Positions 42,983 to 56,620 of a stretch of 58,077 nt of DNA are shown here, in pieces (position 1 is the stretch's first letter; each line of letters starts with the position of its first letter). A program made the position numbers and the translations under genes. The notes under the pieces were generated by a model. That model was not told the DNA's origin and made no database searches. It worked only from the letters and a program-made list of their open reading frames with translations. The DNA lies in assembly GCA_027596945.1 (NCBI GenBank), contig JADGJH010000002.1, positions 1,696-59,772 on the forward strand. The letters run 5' to 3'. This DNA comes from Physocladia obscura. Lineage: Eukaryota; Chytridiomycota; Chytridiomycetes; Chytridiales; Chytriomycetaceae.

Positions 42983-43699
42983 TAACCTGTTGACTTAGTT
43001 TCTTCCAATAATGTCTCGTTTATTTTTGTAGTACATGCTTGTATTTGATTTTGAAGAAAGTTGAAATTAAAATAAAGCTTTTTGCATGAGTAAGATTTTG
43101 TCCAAATAGTGTCGTCGAAGTATTAAGGATACAACCTTCAAGCTTCTCATAATCTTATAATTCAGATAATAGTGCATGATTTAAACTTGAAACAGAGCAT
43201 TAATTTTCTGCAAGTCTTTTTCCACACTTTCAGAGAAATTTTTGTAAGTTTAAGAATACAAAAAAAAAAAAATAATGCAAGTTACAAGGCGAAAAAATAC
43301 TTTCTATAGGTTAAAACAAGATTCTGTAAAAAACTGAAAATATCCAAAATATTAAGTCAAAAAATTATTTAAAAGAAAAGCTACAAAGACGCAATTTAGA
43401 AAATGAAAAGAGCCTTTTCAAAGAGACTGACGATTTGAATAATATTTTATCTCTTGGCTAAGTAAGATTGGTATGAACAAGGAACAATAGTCAGAAAGAA
43501 TTGGCCAAACAACAGGAGAAATTGCCAAAAAACTAGCAAGAAGAAAACGCATCCAGCGCAGAAAATTTAAAATTTCTAAAAATGATGTTTGTTATCTTTT
43601 TCTTTTGGTTTTGTATCTCCATTTTTTGTTCAAAAGTGTGGGACTTTTTTATCTTTCTTTTCTTTTTTTCTCTCAACAAAATCGTTGAGACAGCCCACA
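42983..43699. other. Intergenic, AT-rich; upstream region of the CAD gene
   Basis: Contains an AATAAA at 43071-43076 that fits the Cdc24-fusion transcript and an A run near 43260. The CAD reading frame stays open back to 43589, but that part is Phe/Ser-rich and non-homologous. No clear promoter motif. Confidence 0.45.
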
Positions 43700-46600
43700 A
43701 TGGCGCCTGCTGTCAAACCCCCAGTTGCACTAACTACTGCTGTATCGGAGGTCTCACTGAGTGCTAGTCGACGCGTGCCGGGCCCGTATCCAGCTGTTGA
43801 TGCTCAGCCGTTCGAAAACAAGGCCACCACCGCTACTCTCTTTCTCAAAACAGGCGAAGCTTTTGACGGTATCTCGTTTGGTTATGAAGGTGCATCTATT
43901 GCCGGAGAACTGGTTTTCCAGACAGGTACGCGCATATCCGTTGTTTTTACCTTGATAATGAACGTCCAAGTAAAACTGACGTTTTTTTTATTAGGAATGG
44001 TTGGCTACCCAGAATCTTTGACTGATCCAAGTTACCGCGGCCAGATTTTAGTTATCACTTTTCCATTGGTAGGCAACTACGGCGTGCCGTCACGCGAGCA
44101 AGTTGACAAAGAACTTAACAACTTACCGCTTTATTTCGAGAGCAGTCGAATTCATGTTGCTGGTCTTATTGTGGGCCAATACAGTCAAGAATATTCCCAC
44201 TATCTGGCTGAATCCTCGCTCTCTGTTTGGCTCAAGCAAAACAAGGTTTGCGCGCTCTTTTTTTATTTGTTGTTGTGATGACTGATTTTAATTTTATCAC
44301 AGATTCCGGCTCTTTCTGGCATAGATACGCGTGCTTTAACCAAGCGTATTCGTACCAATGGCTCAATTTTGTCTAAAATTCTGTTTCCAAAGAGTCTTGT
44401 TGGTCGTGGAGATCTCGAAAACGAACTTCCAGAATGGGGCAGCCACCTCTCCAACCTCGCGTGGTCTGATCCAAATGCGCGTAATCTTGTTGCTGAAGTT
44501 TCTGTCAAGAACCCTATCGTATACAATCCTCCGAAAGAAAAGGCTTTGCTGCGGCCAGATGGCAAGCCATTCTGCGTTTTGGCGATTGACGTTGGAATGA
44601 AAAACAACCAAATTCGCTGTTTTACCAACCGCGGTGTGCAAGTCCGCCGAGTTCCGTGGAATCACAATATTTTGAAAGAATTATCCGACGTTGACGGCAT
44701 TTTCATTTCAAACGGTCCCGGCGACCCTACTGTTGTTTCTGAAACTATTGAAAATATTCGCCAAGTTCTTGAAAAGAAGACGCACCCAGTGTTTGGAATT
44801 TGTCTTGGACACCAAATTATGGCGTTGGCTTCGGGGGCGTCAACAAAGAAAATGCCATTCGGAAACCGAGGCCACAACATTCCATGTACGAACTTGGATA
44901 ATGGACGATGCTACATTACTTCACAAAATCATGGTTTCTGTGTTGATATTTCCACTCTTCAGCAGGGATGGTATGAACTATTTGTGAATGCCAATGACGG
45001 ATCCAATGAAGGAATCGCCAATTCGGAGCTTCCATACTTCAGCGTTCAATTCCACCCAGAAAGCACCCCTGGCCCGTGGGACACAGAATTTTTATTTGAT
45101 CGCTTTATAGATAGTATCAAGGTTTGCAAAATTGCTGGCAAGCTTGTTCCGTTAGTTAGAGACGTGAAACCGATTGCTCCTCCAAGATTAAGACCGAAAA
45201 AGGTACTGGTTCTTGGCTCGGGAGGCTTGTCGATTGGGCAAGCAGGGGAATTTGATTACTCTGGGTCGCAGGTGATAAAAAAAAACAGAAAAAATTGCAA
45301 CCCTAGTTTTTCTGAGATTACGTAATGAAAATTAGGCAATCAAAGCATTGAAAGAAGAGGGGATCTACACTATTCTCATCAATCCAAACATTGCGACAAT
45401 CCAAACTTCAAAAGGGCTCGCCGACAAAGTTTACTTCCTGCCTGTCACGCCTGACTTTGTTCGCAAAGTCATTAAGCATGAAAAACCAGACGGGATCTAC
45501 TGTACGTTTGGAGGACAAACTGCTCTAAATGTGGGAGTCAAAATGAAGGATGAGTTTGCGGGACTTGGTGTCACTGTTCTCGGGACACCGATTGAAACAA
45601 TTGAAATTACTGAAGACCGAGAACTCTTTGCACAACACATGGAAATGATTGGCGAAAAGTGTGCTCAGAGCTCAAGTGCCACGAACTTCGAAGAAGCTCG
45701 TATTGCAGCAAACACTATTGGGTATCCACTTATTGTGCGAGCAGCCTATGCTTTGGGAGGTCTTGGATCTGGCTTTGTTTCAAATGAGGCTGAACTGAAA
45801 GAATTGTGCGCGCGCGCGTTTGCAACATCGCCACAAGTTTTGGTTGAAAAAAGTATGAAAGGTTGGAAAGAAGTTGAATATGAAGTTGTCAGAGATTGTC
45901 AAGACAACTGTATCACTGTTTGTAACATGGAGGTTGGTATTTTATTTCTTTCGTGAAGAATGTTCAACATTTTTTGCAGAACTTCGACCCTCTTGGCATT
46001 CACACCGGAGATTCTATTGTTGTTGCACCATCCCAAACTCTCTCAGATGACGACTATATGATGCTTCGCCGAACTGCTGTTAATGTTATCCGTCATCTTG
46101 GTGTGATCGGGGAATGTAACATTCAATACGCACTAAACCCACATTCGAAGGAATACTGCATTATCGAAGTTAACGCGCGTCTTAGCAGAAGCTCGGCGCT
46201 GGCTAGTAAAGCGACTGGGTATCCGTTGGTATGTTCACAATAAATATATATATGTACATGAATTTATAATCTCACTTCAATTGAAAATTACAGGCATTCG
46301 TTGCTGCCAAGCTTGGACTTAACATTCCGTTGACTGAAGTCAAAAACAGTGTAACGAAAAAGACGATTGCTTGCTTTGAACCCAGTTTAGATTATTGTGT
46401 TGTTAAAATTCCAAGATGGGATTTGAAGAAGTTTAACCGCGTTTCAACGAAAATTTCTTCACAAATGAAATCTGTTGGAGAAGTTATGTCGATTGGAAGA
46501 AACTTCGAAGAAACTATTCAAAAAGCGATTCGCAATGTTGAATATTCATTCACTGGATTCTCGAAGGTATGTAGTGATATGCCTACCTTCAATATGATTT

Positions 46601-49600
46601 AAACCGAGCAAATAGAATGACTACATTGATGATATTGATGAGGAATTGAGAAATCCATCTGATCAACGAGTTTTCGCCATTGCAAACGCCATGCACAATG
46701 GTTATTCTGTCGATAAGATTCACGAAATGACCAGCATAGACAAATGGTTCTTGCACAAGCTGAAAAATATCGTTGACACCGACATTCAGCTGAGCACACA
46801 CACAGCACAAACCATTCCGTCTTATTTGCTGCGCGCAGCCAAGCAAGTCGGTATGTCAGATCGTCAAATTGCTAAAGCTGTAGGAACTTCGGAACTTGCT
46901 ATTAGAAAACTGCGCGTAGACCAAGGAATCACTCCATTTGTAAAACAAATCGACACAGGTTTGTTTTTTTAATCTCGACTCAAATTATTTGATATAAATT
47001 CAATTAATAAAAAAGTTGCTGCCGAGTTTCCGTGTTACACCAACTATTTATACATGACGTATAGCGCAATGGAGCATGACGTAGAATTTAATGATAAGGG
47101 AATAATGGTTCTTGGTTCTGGTGTGTATCGTATTGGTTCTTCTGTCGAATTCGATTGGTGCGCAGTTCGTTCGATTCGCACTCTTCGAGCAAACAAAATC
47201 AAGACTATTATGGTCAATTATAATCCTGAGACCGTTTCGACCGATTATGACGAAGCTGATAGGCTTTACTTTGAGCAGCTCACTCTGGAGCGCATTCTCG
47301 ATATTTATGAACTTGAAAATGCAGATGGTGTTATTGTGTCCATGGGTGGACAAACTCCGAACAATATTGCTCTGCCCTTGTATCGTGAAAACGTGAAAAT
47401 TCTAGGAACTAGTCCAGAAATGATTGATAACGCCGAAAATCGATACAAATTCTCCCGTATGTGTGACAAAATTGGAGTCGATCAACCATTATGGAAAGAG
47501 CTTACTTCTATTGACGAAGCACATATTTTCTGCGATAAAGTCGGATACCCGGTTCTCGTACGACCATCTTATGTCCTTTCTGGTGCCGCAATGAATGTAG
47601 TCTATTCGCCTGCCGATTTAAAAAGCTTCCTTGACATGGCTGTAAATGTTTCTCGCGAATATCCAGTTGTAATTTCGAAATATATCGAAGAAGCGAAAGA
47701 GATTGAGATGGACGCCGTTGCTGTTGGCGGAAAGCTTGTCATGCACGTTATTTCCGAACATGTTGAAAACGCTGGAGTTCACTCTGGAGATGCTACATTA
47801 GTTCTTCCCCCACAAGATCTGGATCCCGAAACAGTTCGTAAAATCGAAATTGCCACAGCGAAAGTCGCCAATGCATTGAATGCAACTGGTCCCTTGAACA
47901 TTCAATTTATCGCCAAAAATAATGAAATCAAAATTATCGAATGCAATTTGCGTGCATCACGCAGTTTTCCGTTTGTCTCTAAGGTTCTTGGAGTGGATTT
48001 GATTGAGATGGCAACTTTGGCAATGGCCGGACTGCCCTTTGAAGCTTACCCGCAGGTTGATATTCCGCCAAACCAAGTCGCGGTTAAAGTTCCTCAATTT
48101 TCTTTCTCCCGTCTGTCTGGTGCAGATCCTGTCCTCGGTGTTGAAATGGCATCTACGGGAGAAGTTGCTTGCTTCGGAAAAGATAAATATGAAGCGTACT
48201 TGAAGGGCCTTTTAGCAACAACGTTTGTTCTTCCAAAGAAGAACATTTTGCTTTCAATGGGCTCCTTCAAGGAAAAGAATGAGTTTTTACCATCAGTTGC
48301 AAAACTTCACGAAATGGGATATTCTCTCTTTGCCACGGCTGGTACGGCTGATTTCATTCAAGAACACGGAATACCTGTCAAATACCTAGACTCAATTGAT
48401 GAAGCGACTGGCTCCAGCATCGATGCAGAGCATAGTTTGGATCAATATTTAGCCAACGATTTGATCGACTTATACATTAACTTGCCATCCAAGAACAAGT
48501 TCCGTCGACCGGCATCTTATGTCTCTCGTGGATATAGAACACGTCGTATGGCTGTTGACTTTGCTATTCCATTGATCACGAACATAAAATGTGCGAAATT
48601 GTTTGTTGAAGCCTTGTCTCGTGGAACAGAGTTTGAAGTGTCGAGCAATGATTACAAGACCAGCCACAAGACTGTCGTTTTGCCAGGCTTGATTAATGCA
48701 GCAAATTACTTCCCAGGAGTTATCAACCCGAAAGTCGATCACAACAATGTGACCAATGAGTTTGCAAGGATCAGTCGATCGGCTATTGCAGGAGGTTTTA
48801 CGTTCCTTTGCAATACAGCTGCTGGATTGGTTAAAGATAAAATCACTTTGGCTTTGGCTCAAACAAATACACGTTCTGGTGTACCTCGAATTGATTATAC
48901 TTTGAGTGTTGCTGGTCTTTCTGATAATTTTGCTGCGGCAACTGCTGCTTCTTCAGACGCAGCCTCCTTGCAGATTCAACTTGGTGAATCTGATTCGTGC
49001 TCTGTTTCAGATCTGATCAACCATTTCAAATCTTGGCCAAGCGATTCTCCAGTTGTTGCATCTGCTCGAGGTACTGATTTGGCTGCTGTTTTGTACGTTG
49101 CCAGTTTGCACAAACGGGAAATTCATATTACTTCTGTCTCTACTGGCGAAGATATTTCGATTATTCGTTTAGCGAAAGAAAAAGGACAGGCAGTCACATG
49201 TGATGTCAATGTTCATTCTTTATTTATTTCAACCAACGACTTTCCTAATTGTCTTGAATTGAGCGCTCCAAAAGATTTAGTTGCCCTTTGGGATAATGTT
49301 GAATCGATTGATTGCTTTACTGTTGGATCTTTGCCATTCCAAATCTGGAAGTCTGCCGCTGCTAATGATAAAGATATTCCGCCTCCTAGTCCAAGTGCAG
49401 GTCTTGAAGAAGCTCTGCCACTACTTTTGACAGCTGTTGCTGATGGAAAACTGACTATGGAAGATGTTATTTCTCGAACTCATACTCGGCCACGTGAAAT
49501 TTTTAGTGTTCCCGAACAGTTGGATACTTATATCGAAGTTGAAGTTGACAGAAAAATAACTGTTAATGCTGAGACGTTTGGTAGCTGGTCTCCATTAATT

Positions 49601-50996
49601 GGCAAGAATGTTTCTGGCCAAATTCACCGCGTCGTTATTCGCAGTCAGACAGTCTTTTTAGACGGTTTGTTTTTTGGCGAAAGTATTGGGCGCGATGTTA
49701 CCCTTGCTACAAAAAATATTCTCAAGACCCCTGTGCCAACTATTGCTGCCACACCAAATATTCGTCGCGGTACTACTCTATTCCAGAATGCTCTTGAAAT
49801 CAGATCACCGACTCGAACTACTATATTTGGAGAACTTTCACAACGGACTGGATCGATTGTTGAAGGAAATGCGTTAATGCAAGGCGCTGCATTCTCCAAT
49901 GTCAAAGATCTTGCTTTAGACTTGGAGGGAGAAGATAAGAAAAACATTGGATACTTTGGTTCTGGTTATATTTCAGATGTTCCAAGGTTTGTTTTTTTTT
50001 TGTTTTTAGTTTGTTTTTTTTTAAATTTGAATTTCATTTTCTAGTTCGTTGTCAAAGTTGACATCGCAATCTCCGTTCTACAAAAAGCATGTTGTTAGCG
50101 TTTCTCAATTCAACAGAAATGACTTGCATGTTCTGTTCGGCGTAGCGCAGGAGCTTCGAAACATTGTGGATCGCCGAGGATCAATTCCATTGTTGGCTGG
50201 AAAGGTTCTTTGCTCTGCGTTCTATGAAGCTAGCACCAGAACTTCGAGCTCGTTTGAAGCAGCTATGTTGAGATTGGGTGGATCAGTTGTTTCGATAGAC
50301 CAAATTACGTCTTCTGTTGCAAAAGGAGAGAGTTTGGGCGATACTGTTCGTACTCTAACATCATACGGTGATGCGCTTGTTCTTCGGCACCCTGAGCCTG
50401 GCAGTGCAAAAGTTGCGGCAAAGTTCAGCTTAGTTCCAGTAATTAATGCTGGTGATGGAATTGGCGAGCACCCGACACAAGCATTCTTGGACGCTTATAC
50501 TATTCGTGAAGAGATGGGCACTATTAATGGGTTGACTATCACAATGGTTGGTGATTTGAAGCATGGCCGGACTGTTCACTCTCTAGTCAAGCTGTTGTCC
50601 CAATATGACGTCAAAATTAATTTGGTTGCTCCTTCAACTTTGCGCCTGCCGGATGAAATCAAGGAAATTTCACGCAAAAATGGTGTTCGCTGCTACGAAA
50701 CAATTTCTTTAGATGAAGTTATTTCCAGCACAGATGTTTTATATGTCACGCGAATTCAAAAAGAGCGTTTTACTGATTTATCCGAATATGAACGTGTTTT
50801 GGGAACCTACGTCATCAATAATAAGGTTATGAGATCTGCCAAGGAACATATGATTGTAATGCATCCGTTGCCCCGTGTCAACGAAATTGATCCCGAGGTT
50901 GACTTTGACCAGAGAGCCGCATACTTTAGGCAGATGAGATATGGTCTGATTGTTCGTATGGCTTTGTTGTTGTTGGTCTTAGGTCGCTCTGGTTAG
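43700..50996 (+). CDS. ura2: Multifunctional pyrimidine enzyme URA2/CAD: GATase - CPSase II - pseudo-DHOase - ATCase (2276 residues)
   Basis: Exons 43700-43925, 43995-44245, 44303-45271, 45336-45932, 45980-46228, 46294-46566, 46616-46958, 47016-49986 and 50045-50996. It catalyses the first two steps of UMP synthesis: glutamine plus bicarbonate to carbamoyl phosphate, then carbamoyl aspartate. The glutaminase (about residues 60-455) has GICLGHQ with the catalytic Cys and [10 protein letters not shown] with His/Glu. Both CPSase halves (465-1375) are complete, starting [20 protein letters not shown]. An MGS-type regulatory region (1377-1440) follows. The DHOase-like part has [19 protein letters not shown] where active enzymes have DVHVHLR, so it cannot bind zinc. 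The ATCase has [29 protein letters not shown] and [10 protein letters not shown] separate DHOase must exist elsewhere in the genome. Confidence 0.98.
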
Positions 50997-51047
50997 TTTT
51001 TATCATGGGTTTTTGGGCCAAGTTTTGGGTGCTTGGATTTTTATTTA

Positions 51048-51053
51048 AATAAA
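51048..51053 (+). terminator. Poly(A) signal AATAAA of the CAD gene
   Basis: Canonical hexamer about 50 bases after the stop at 50994-50996. Confidence 0.5.
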
Positions 51054-51113
51054 GTTATGCAAGAACTGGTTGGAAATGATATATAGAGTGAACTCTTTTG
51101 AAAGATACCCGTA

Positions 51114-51305
51114 TTATTTATTTATTCGGGAGAGTTTATTCTGTTTATTATTTCTTCTCATTTCACTTTTTAAAGTTTGCATCCACTTTTTATATAACTT
51201 TTTTTCATTCACCTTCACTGCAATTACAAGCGACACAAACTGAGAGACAACCAGCAACAAGCAAAATATAATCTGATGCGTTCTGTCAAGATCTTTCGGT
51301 GGCAT
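51114..51305 (-). CDS. Small ORF with one membrane segment and basic C-terminus, doubtful
   Basis: 63 codons: MPPKDLDRTHQ, a hydrophobic segment (IIFCLLLVVSQFVSLVIAV), then a Lys/Arg-rich tail (KVNEKKLYKKWMQTLKSEMR). The order of polar N-end, single helix and basic tail would fit a small ER or mitochondrial membrane protein. It would converge on the CAD gene. No family recognised. Confidence 0.35.
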   Translation of the reverse strand: MPPKDLDRTHQIIFCLLLVVSQFVSLVIAVKVNEKKLYKKWMQTLKSEMRRNNKQNKLSRINK

Positions 51306-52415
51306 AGCTTATAAAAATTAGTCGGTGGTACCACTGATAAAAAATAGCGTCGGATTGCGAAGAAAAAACAAACACTGTGAACTAAAAATTTTTTTTTTAA
51401 GAAATACCAATAAATATCTAAACTGTTCCAAATTAAATTGAGTTCAAGTTGTTTTCATACATACGCGTGTGTGTATGTATATGTGTGTGGCTTGTGTCTG
51501 TGTATGATGAATGTGATGGCATATTGATTGTATTGTTGGAAAAGAATGAGCAAGGAATGAATAGTACGATGTTCCAACAGTTTGAGTATTGTTTGAGTAT
51601 TTTTTTTTTGCGTTGTTTGCTTGTTCGGAAGTAGAAGATAAAAAAGAAGATAAAATTATCATTATAATATTAAAGAATTGCAACTGAAGCCACTGAAATG
51701 GACATGTTGTAATTCACCAAGGCTACACTTAACGTTGCTTCATTTGGTTCCAATATCTGTGGTCATGAAATGCAGATTCATGGAAACACTGATGGCAAAC
51801 ACTACTTCCAAGTTGAGCTTAGCAAAATTAATTGGTACTTATGTGTGACTTGGCTGATTTAGAATTCCGGATTTTTGATTTTTGAATTTTTGAATAAAGT
51901 TTCAGTTCTTTTTTTATTTTTTTTTATTTTATTTAATTGTTTGTTTTTGAAAATTTGATTTCGTTGTGAATTTGAATTTTATACGTAAAAATATTTGATT
52001 AAGAGCGCTGTTAAGTGCAGAAATTTTTCGTTTCTTTGTATTTCTTCTTTTAACTCAGAAAAATCTGGTGTGAGAACACCAAAAAAGGAAGTCAATTTTC
52101 CTTGTGGCCAACTTCAATCTGTTGACAAATTTCTTTCTTGAAATTGACCATTCCTTTCCGTTTGGTTGACTCTTTGTTCGTGTGAGCAACCGCGAACAGT
52201 CAGCCTGCTTCTCTCAACAGCAAACCCAACGCCGGCTGTATTTCAGTCCTCTCTTTTTTGCTACTCCGTCCGTCAGTCTGCTGTTGCTTCAAGCTCCAGT
52301 GAACAGTTCAGCACCAGTGTATTCTCAGTAGCCCGCGTACGCACAGTCCCGTCTACTCTAGTTTCCGGCGTACGCTTCCCCTCATCTCCTACCGTCGTCA
52401 CTACTCCAGTTGTTT

Positions 52416-53834
52416 ATGCAAGTTGCGCCCAGCAAAGCCTCTTTTCTCGACTTTGACTTTGTGCTCTTTTCTGACAACAATAACTACAAAAACGACAGTT
52501 ACAGTAGAAGCAGCAGTAACGCAACCAATACTCTCGCGCTTGACTATCAAGACCTTTTTGCTTTTGCCGCCCGCGACACTCTAAGTTCTCGCACCTGCCA
52601 GTCTGCCTCTACTGCCATGAGCAACGCCAGCAACAGCAATAGCATCGGCAGCCCCACCGTCCGTACGGTGCCTCAGCCGTTTAAATGGCCATTGGCTATC
52701 CCAGCCAGGTATGGTATTCATTTCTAACCCTACTTTTTCTTGCAATTTTTCTGTGGTGAAGTTGTGGAAAAGTGGCCAACTTTTCGGACTTCCAACTGAA
52801 ACATCAATTATTCACAACTCCATATTGACATGTCACTCAAAACCAGATTGGCTCCAAATGTAACTACGCCAAACATTGGCACACCACTTGACGTTAACGC
52901 GTTTATGTGTCCGTCGCCCTTTGAGACGCCGATGGACAGTTTGCTTGGTCTCGAACTCGCTCTTGCAACTGCGGCGTTTGGTACTTCCAGTCCATACATG
53001 AACAGCTTTATGATGCCGTCTCCAGCCGCGGGCGCATTAAATAACTCACCGTTCTTGGGTGCCTATTCTGACACAATCGACTCTTCAAACGCGGGCAAGT
53101 CGTTGTTTGACGACTTTGAAGATATTTCCAGTGCTGGAAACGATTTCCCTCTTTTCCCAGACCTTTTTGATTCCAAAGAATATAGCCAACCAGCGACTCC
53201 AAAAATGGCTCAGCTTGTCAACACGTCAATTACACATGGAACTCCTCACATTCCTCTACACTCTACTCCGTTCGTTTCTGCGACGCCAATGTTTCCTCAA
53301 ACCCCAAAAGTTAGCATTTCTATGGAGGATTTGACTGCTCTTATTCAACTTGCCACCAACAACAATCTTAACCTTGGGCCGGCGAACCTGTTCGTTCTTC
53401 AACAACAGATTGAAAAGGCTGCTGCAACTGTCGGTGGTACAACAAACCCTACCTCTGCGTCTTCTTCATCGTCCTCAGCCTCCCAATCTTCAGACTCTCG
53501 TCCGTCAGCTGGTGGAAGACTTCGCCGTCGTCCCAGCAAATTTTATACATGCTCGATTGAAAACTGTGGCAAACAGTTTTCTCGCAACTTCAACCTAAAA
53601 ACCCACGAGCTGACACACGAAACAAACCGTTCTCGTGACTTTGTCTGTGATGAGCAAGGTTGTGGCAAAACATTTGTAAGAATCCACGATTTGAACCGTC
53701 ATGCAGCTGCACACGATCAAAGCAAATGGCACTTTTGTGGAGGCTGTTCTCGTGGGTTTGCACGTATTGATGCCTTGCGGAGGCACGAGAAGAGTGGGTC
53801 TGGGGCATGCAAAACTGCCTCTACTTCTGCATGA
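52416..53834 (+). CDS. C2H2 zinc-finger transcription factor (426 residues)
   Basis: Exons 52416-52708 and 52847-53834, joined in phase 2 (GCCAG|GTATGG...ACCAG|ATTGG), start MQVAPSKASFLDFDF. The first 330 residues are Ser/Thr/Asn/Pro-rich with short hydrophobic-acidic patches (DDFEDISS, FPLFPDLFD) that could be activation motifs, and a Ser run. Residues 331-412 hold two full C2H2 fingers (CSIENCGKQFSRNFNLKTHE and CDEQGCGKTFVRIHDLNRH) and a third of C2HC type (CGGCSRGFARIDALRRH, then Cys). Basic residues RLRRRPSK before the first finger could be a nuclear signal. A long CT-rich leader precedes the start. Target genes cannot be told. Confidence 0.9.
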
Positions 53835-56620
53835 ACGAAAGAACAGGTTCTCTGGAGATACTTTTCTGCCTGCAACATCATCAGGCTCTCTAAAACATTT
53901 TTTTAACGAAGATGCTTATTCGACGAAATCACGCTGTTAATGAGGATTTTCTGTTTGCAGAAGGAAAAAAATAATAATTACGCTTTATGCCTCACGGCCG
54001 CCCCCTCTTGTCGCGCTCCCCTCTTTTTTCTCTTTATTACCGTTCTGGTTCTCTTACTCTTGTCAACTTTCGTTTAATTTTTTTTTTTTTTTTTTTCGCC
54101 TCGTAAACTGTTTTTCGGGGGCAGAAGAAGGGAGGTAAAAAAGTTGTGAGCGTTTTATACATGGAGAGATATTTTCATGGTTTCTTTTTACTTTTTTTGT
54201 TCATTCTGGGATTCAGGTCTCCTCTTTTCATCTTTTTCTGGCTTTTTCTTTTTTGACTGGTCATGAGAACAAGGTTTTGGGAAGTGTTTTTTTCTTTTTT
54301 TCTTCTTCATTCCTTTTTTTTTCTTATATCTTTGGAAGTATGTATAGCTTTTCTTGCTTCTGTATCTCTTGCTTTTCTCTTCTCGATTTGTGACTAGTTT
54401 CAAGTGGTTTTTTTTTCAAGTTCAAGCTTTGCCATGAATTTAATTTTCAATTTCTTCTGTGTTCAAAAAAGTGTTCAAATTCTTCTCTTGATTAGTATTT
54501 CAGAAGTGAAGAAACTCGCAATAGCTCAAAAAAAAAAACGTAACGACAGAGGATTTGCCACAAATCGCTTCTCATTCAAAACGAATCGAAAAAATAAATA
54601 ATGACTCACTATCCTACCAATTCGAAATCACGCCACGACAATGTTTGACAACCCAGACTTTATCGGCAATTAGCTCCACGAAGCGCATATCGATCCGAAT
54701 GCCGGTGCATCGTTGGATAGCTATTCATTTGATATCACCGCTGCTATAATCAGACAGACGTCAATATAAGAATTTATAAGAACGTTTAATTTAGTTATTT
54801 TTTTGTAAGTTACAAAAACCAACTACCGTTCTGTAACTGAACGACGAAACAGAAACATGGGCGTAAGAATGTGAGTGGTTGAGAACTTGCATAAACGCAA
54901 CTGCAAGGCATAACCAGGTCGTTAAAAAGGAATATCACTATCGGAACAAAACAATTTGATACAGCTATCATATCAAAATATTCACATTTGTTCCGCGTGG
55001 AGCAACGTGAGTGTCATACATGTTTTTACATTATTTGAGAGTCACGCGAATCAATTAAAATTGAACAAAGCTAATCACACAAAATTCAGACTTTTTCATT
55101 TGAATGCAAGGAATTATCTGAATAAATGCGTTGCGAAACAGAAGGAGATTGACTAGGAAAAAAACATTATGCTTTTGAGGGAAAAATTTTTGCTATCGTC
55201 ATCCAACGCCGCTGTTGAAGTTAATGGTTTTTGTCCTAGATGGCATTGAAGATACTACTGTCCCTGAAAAACTAGGTGGAAGCAAAAAAGTCGAAGAGTC
55301 GGTCAAAAGATGGTAGAGAAAGTAAATTGCTCGGAGACTAGTAGCGGTAGGGAATAATAAATGGTATATGGAAACCAGAAACGTAAGCGCTTGCTTGTAA
55401 TTTTTTTTTTGATTTATGTTTTGGATATTTAAATGCAAAATTTTTCTCATTCCGAAATTGGTGTAAATCAACAAGATACTGGAACTTCACAACTATATTG
55501 CAGTAATCGTATCTCGGTCGCTCGAAAATCTCTGGACACATGAAATCAGAGTTCTGAATAGCCAAAAAAAAAAAAATCCACACCGGATATTCTGTCTTAA
55601 AAGATAATGTCATGTCACAACTTTTTTGGCATTGAAATCGCACTTGCGATATTCGACAATTCATGCCGTAGACAGTTGTTCAAAATTGTTTTGCTGAAAT
55701 TCAATATCAGTACAACGGATATGGTAAAGATGTTGAATGGAGCAAAATTGCACATCAACGCAATATCATTGTTTACTCGCGGAGATTTATTATTTCTTTA
55801 TTTTATGGCACGGTGTATTCACATTACAATCAAAATGGTTCTCTTGGAATATAATAAAAAATGTAAATACAATTCAAATGAATATTAAAAAATTATCCGT
55901 GAATATGTGGATGCATATTATTTTTTTCAACAAAAGAAAATAATTCCAATAATAGTTATAAGTTGGAAAGAAATTTGAAGCAACATATTATTCATTAACT
56001 TAGTGTATTTAAATTGTTCTTATTTGTCAATATATATATATATATATATTATTTCCCCCTCCCGATTGACTCAGATGTCCACGTAGAATATATTTCTATA
56101 AAACAGGAAATATATTTTTGATATTTGCATCCTGAAATAACTCATCTTAATTTTATATTGCCTAATAAAAAAAATTTGATTTATTATTATTTGTCGACTT
56201 ATTATGCTTTTACGTTTCCATGAGTCATAATTATACTAAAGACCAAATATATAATGTGTTAAAAATAATGTCCATCGAATGCGCTTGCTTGGATTTTTGA
56301 TGTCGCTGTTTTCCGGTTAATTTCATTATGAAATGAAATGAAAAAAAATTCTGACAGTGTCTCTTTTTTTTTCATTAAAGTTTTCATTTAAGCCACCATC
56401 AGCGTCAATGATATTCTATGAGAGAAAGAAAGTTGAAGTGATTGTCTGCTGGACGGTAGAAAAATAACCAGTTGAAGGAGTACCATGGCGGCACCAGGTG
56501 TCTGTCAGAAGTCGGCGAGATTTTGTTTGTTTATCCACTGCCCGCAACAAAAAATTTTCATTTTGAAATTGATATAAACAAGTCATTAATCTTTTCTATA
56601 AGATAATAATTAAGTGAAAA
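53835..56620. other. Large intergenic region, nothing intact
   Basis: About 2.8 kb of AT-rich DNA with T runs near 54080 and a (TA)n tract at about 56031-56050. Short open frames at 54188-54400 (Lys-rich antisense of T-rich DNA) and 55340-55890 have no protein-like pattern. No repeat or RNA gene is supported. Confidence 0.5.

Larger units (their letters stand above)
50997..52415. other. Intergenic region between CAD and the zinc-finger gene
   Basis: Holds a doubtful small minus-strand ORF (51114-51305, below), a GT-rich microsatellite-like patch near 51464-51505 and T-rich DNA. From about 52180 an open CT-rich stretch runs into the zinc-finger gene and is probably its 5' leader. Confidence 0.45.

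Noticed and set aside
48470..48862. Minus-strand ORF inside the CAD gene
   Set aside because: Shadow of a strongly conserved coding exon.
56031..56050. (TA)n tract as a possible origin or telomere-like element
   Set aside because: Simple dinucleotide repeat in AT-rich DNA with no further structure.
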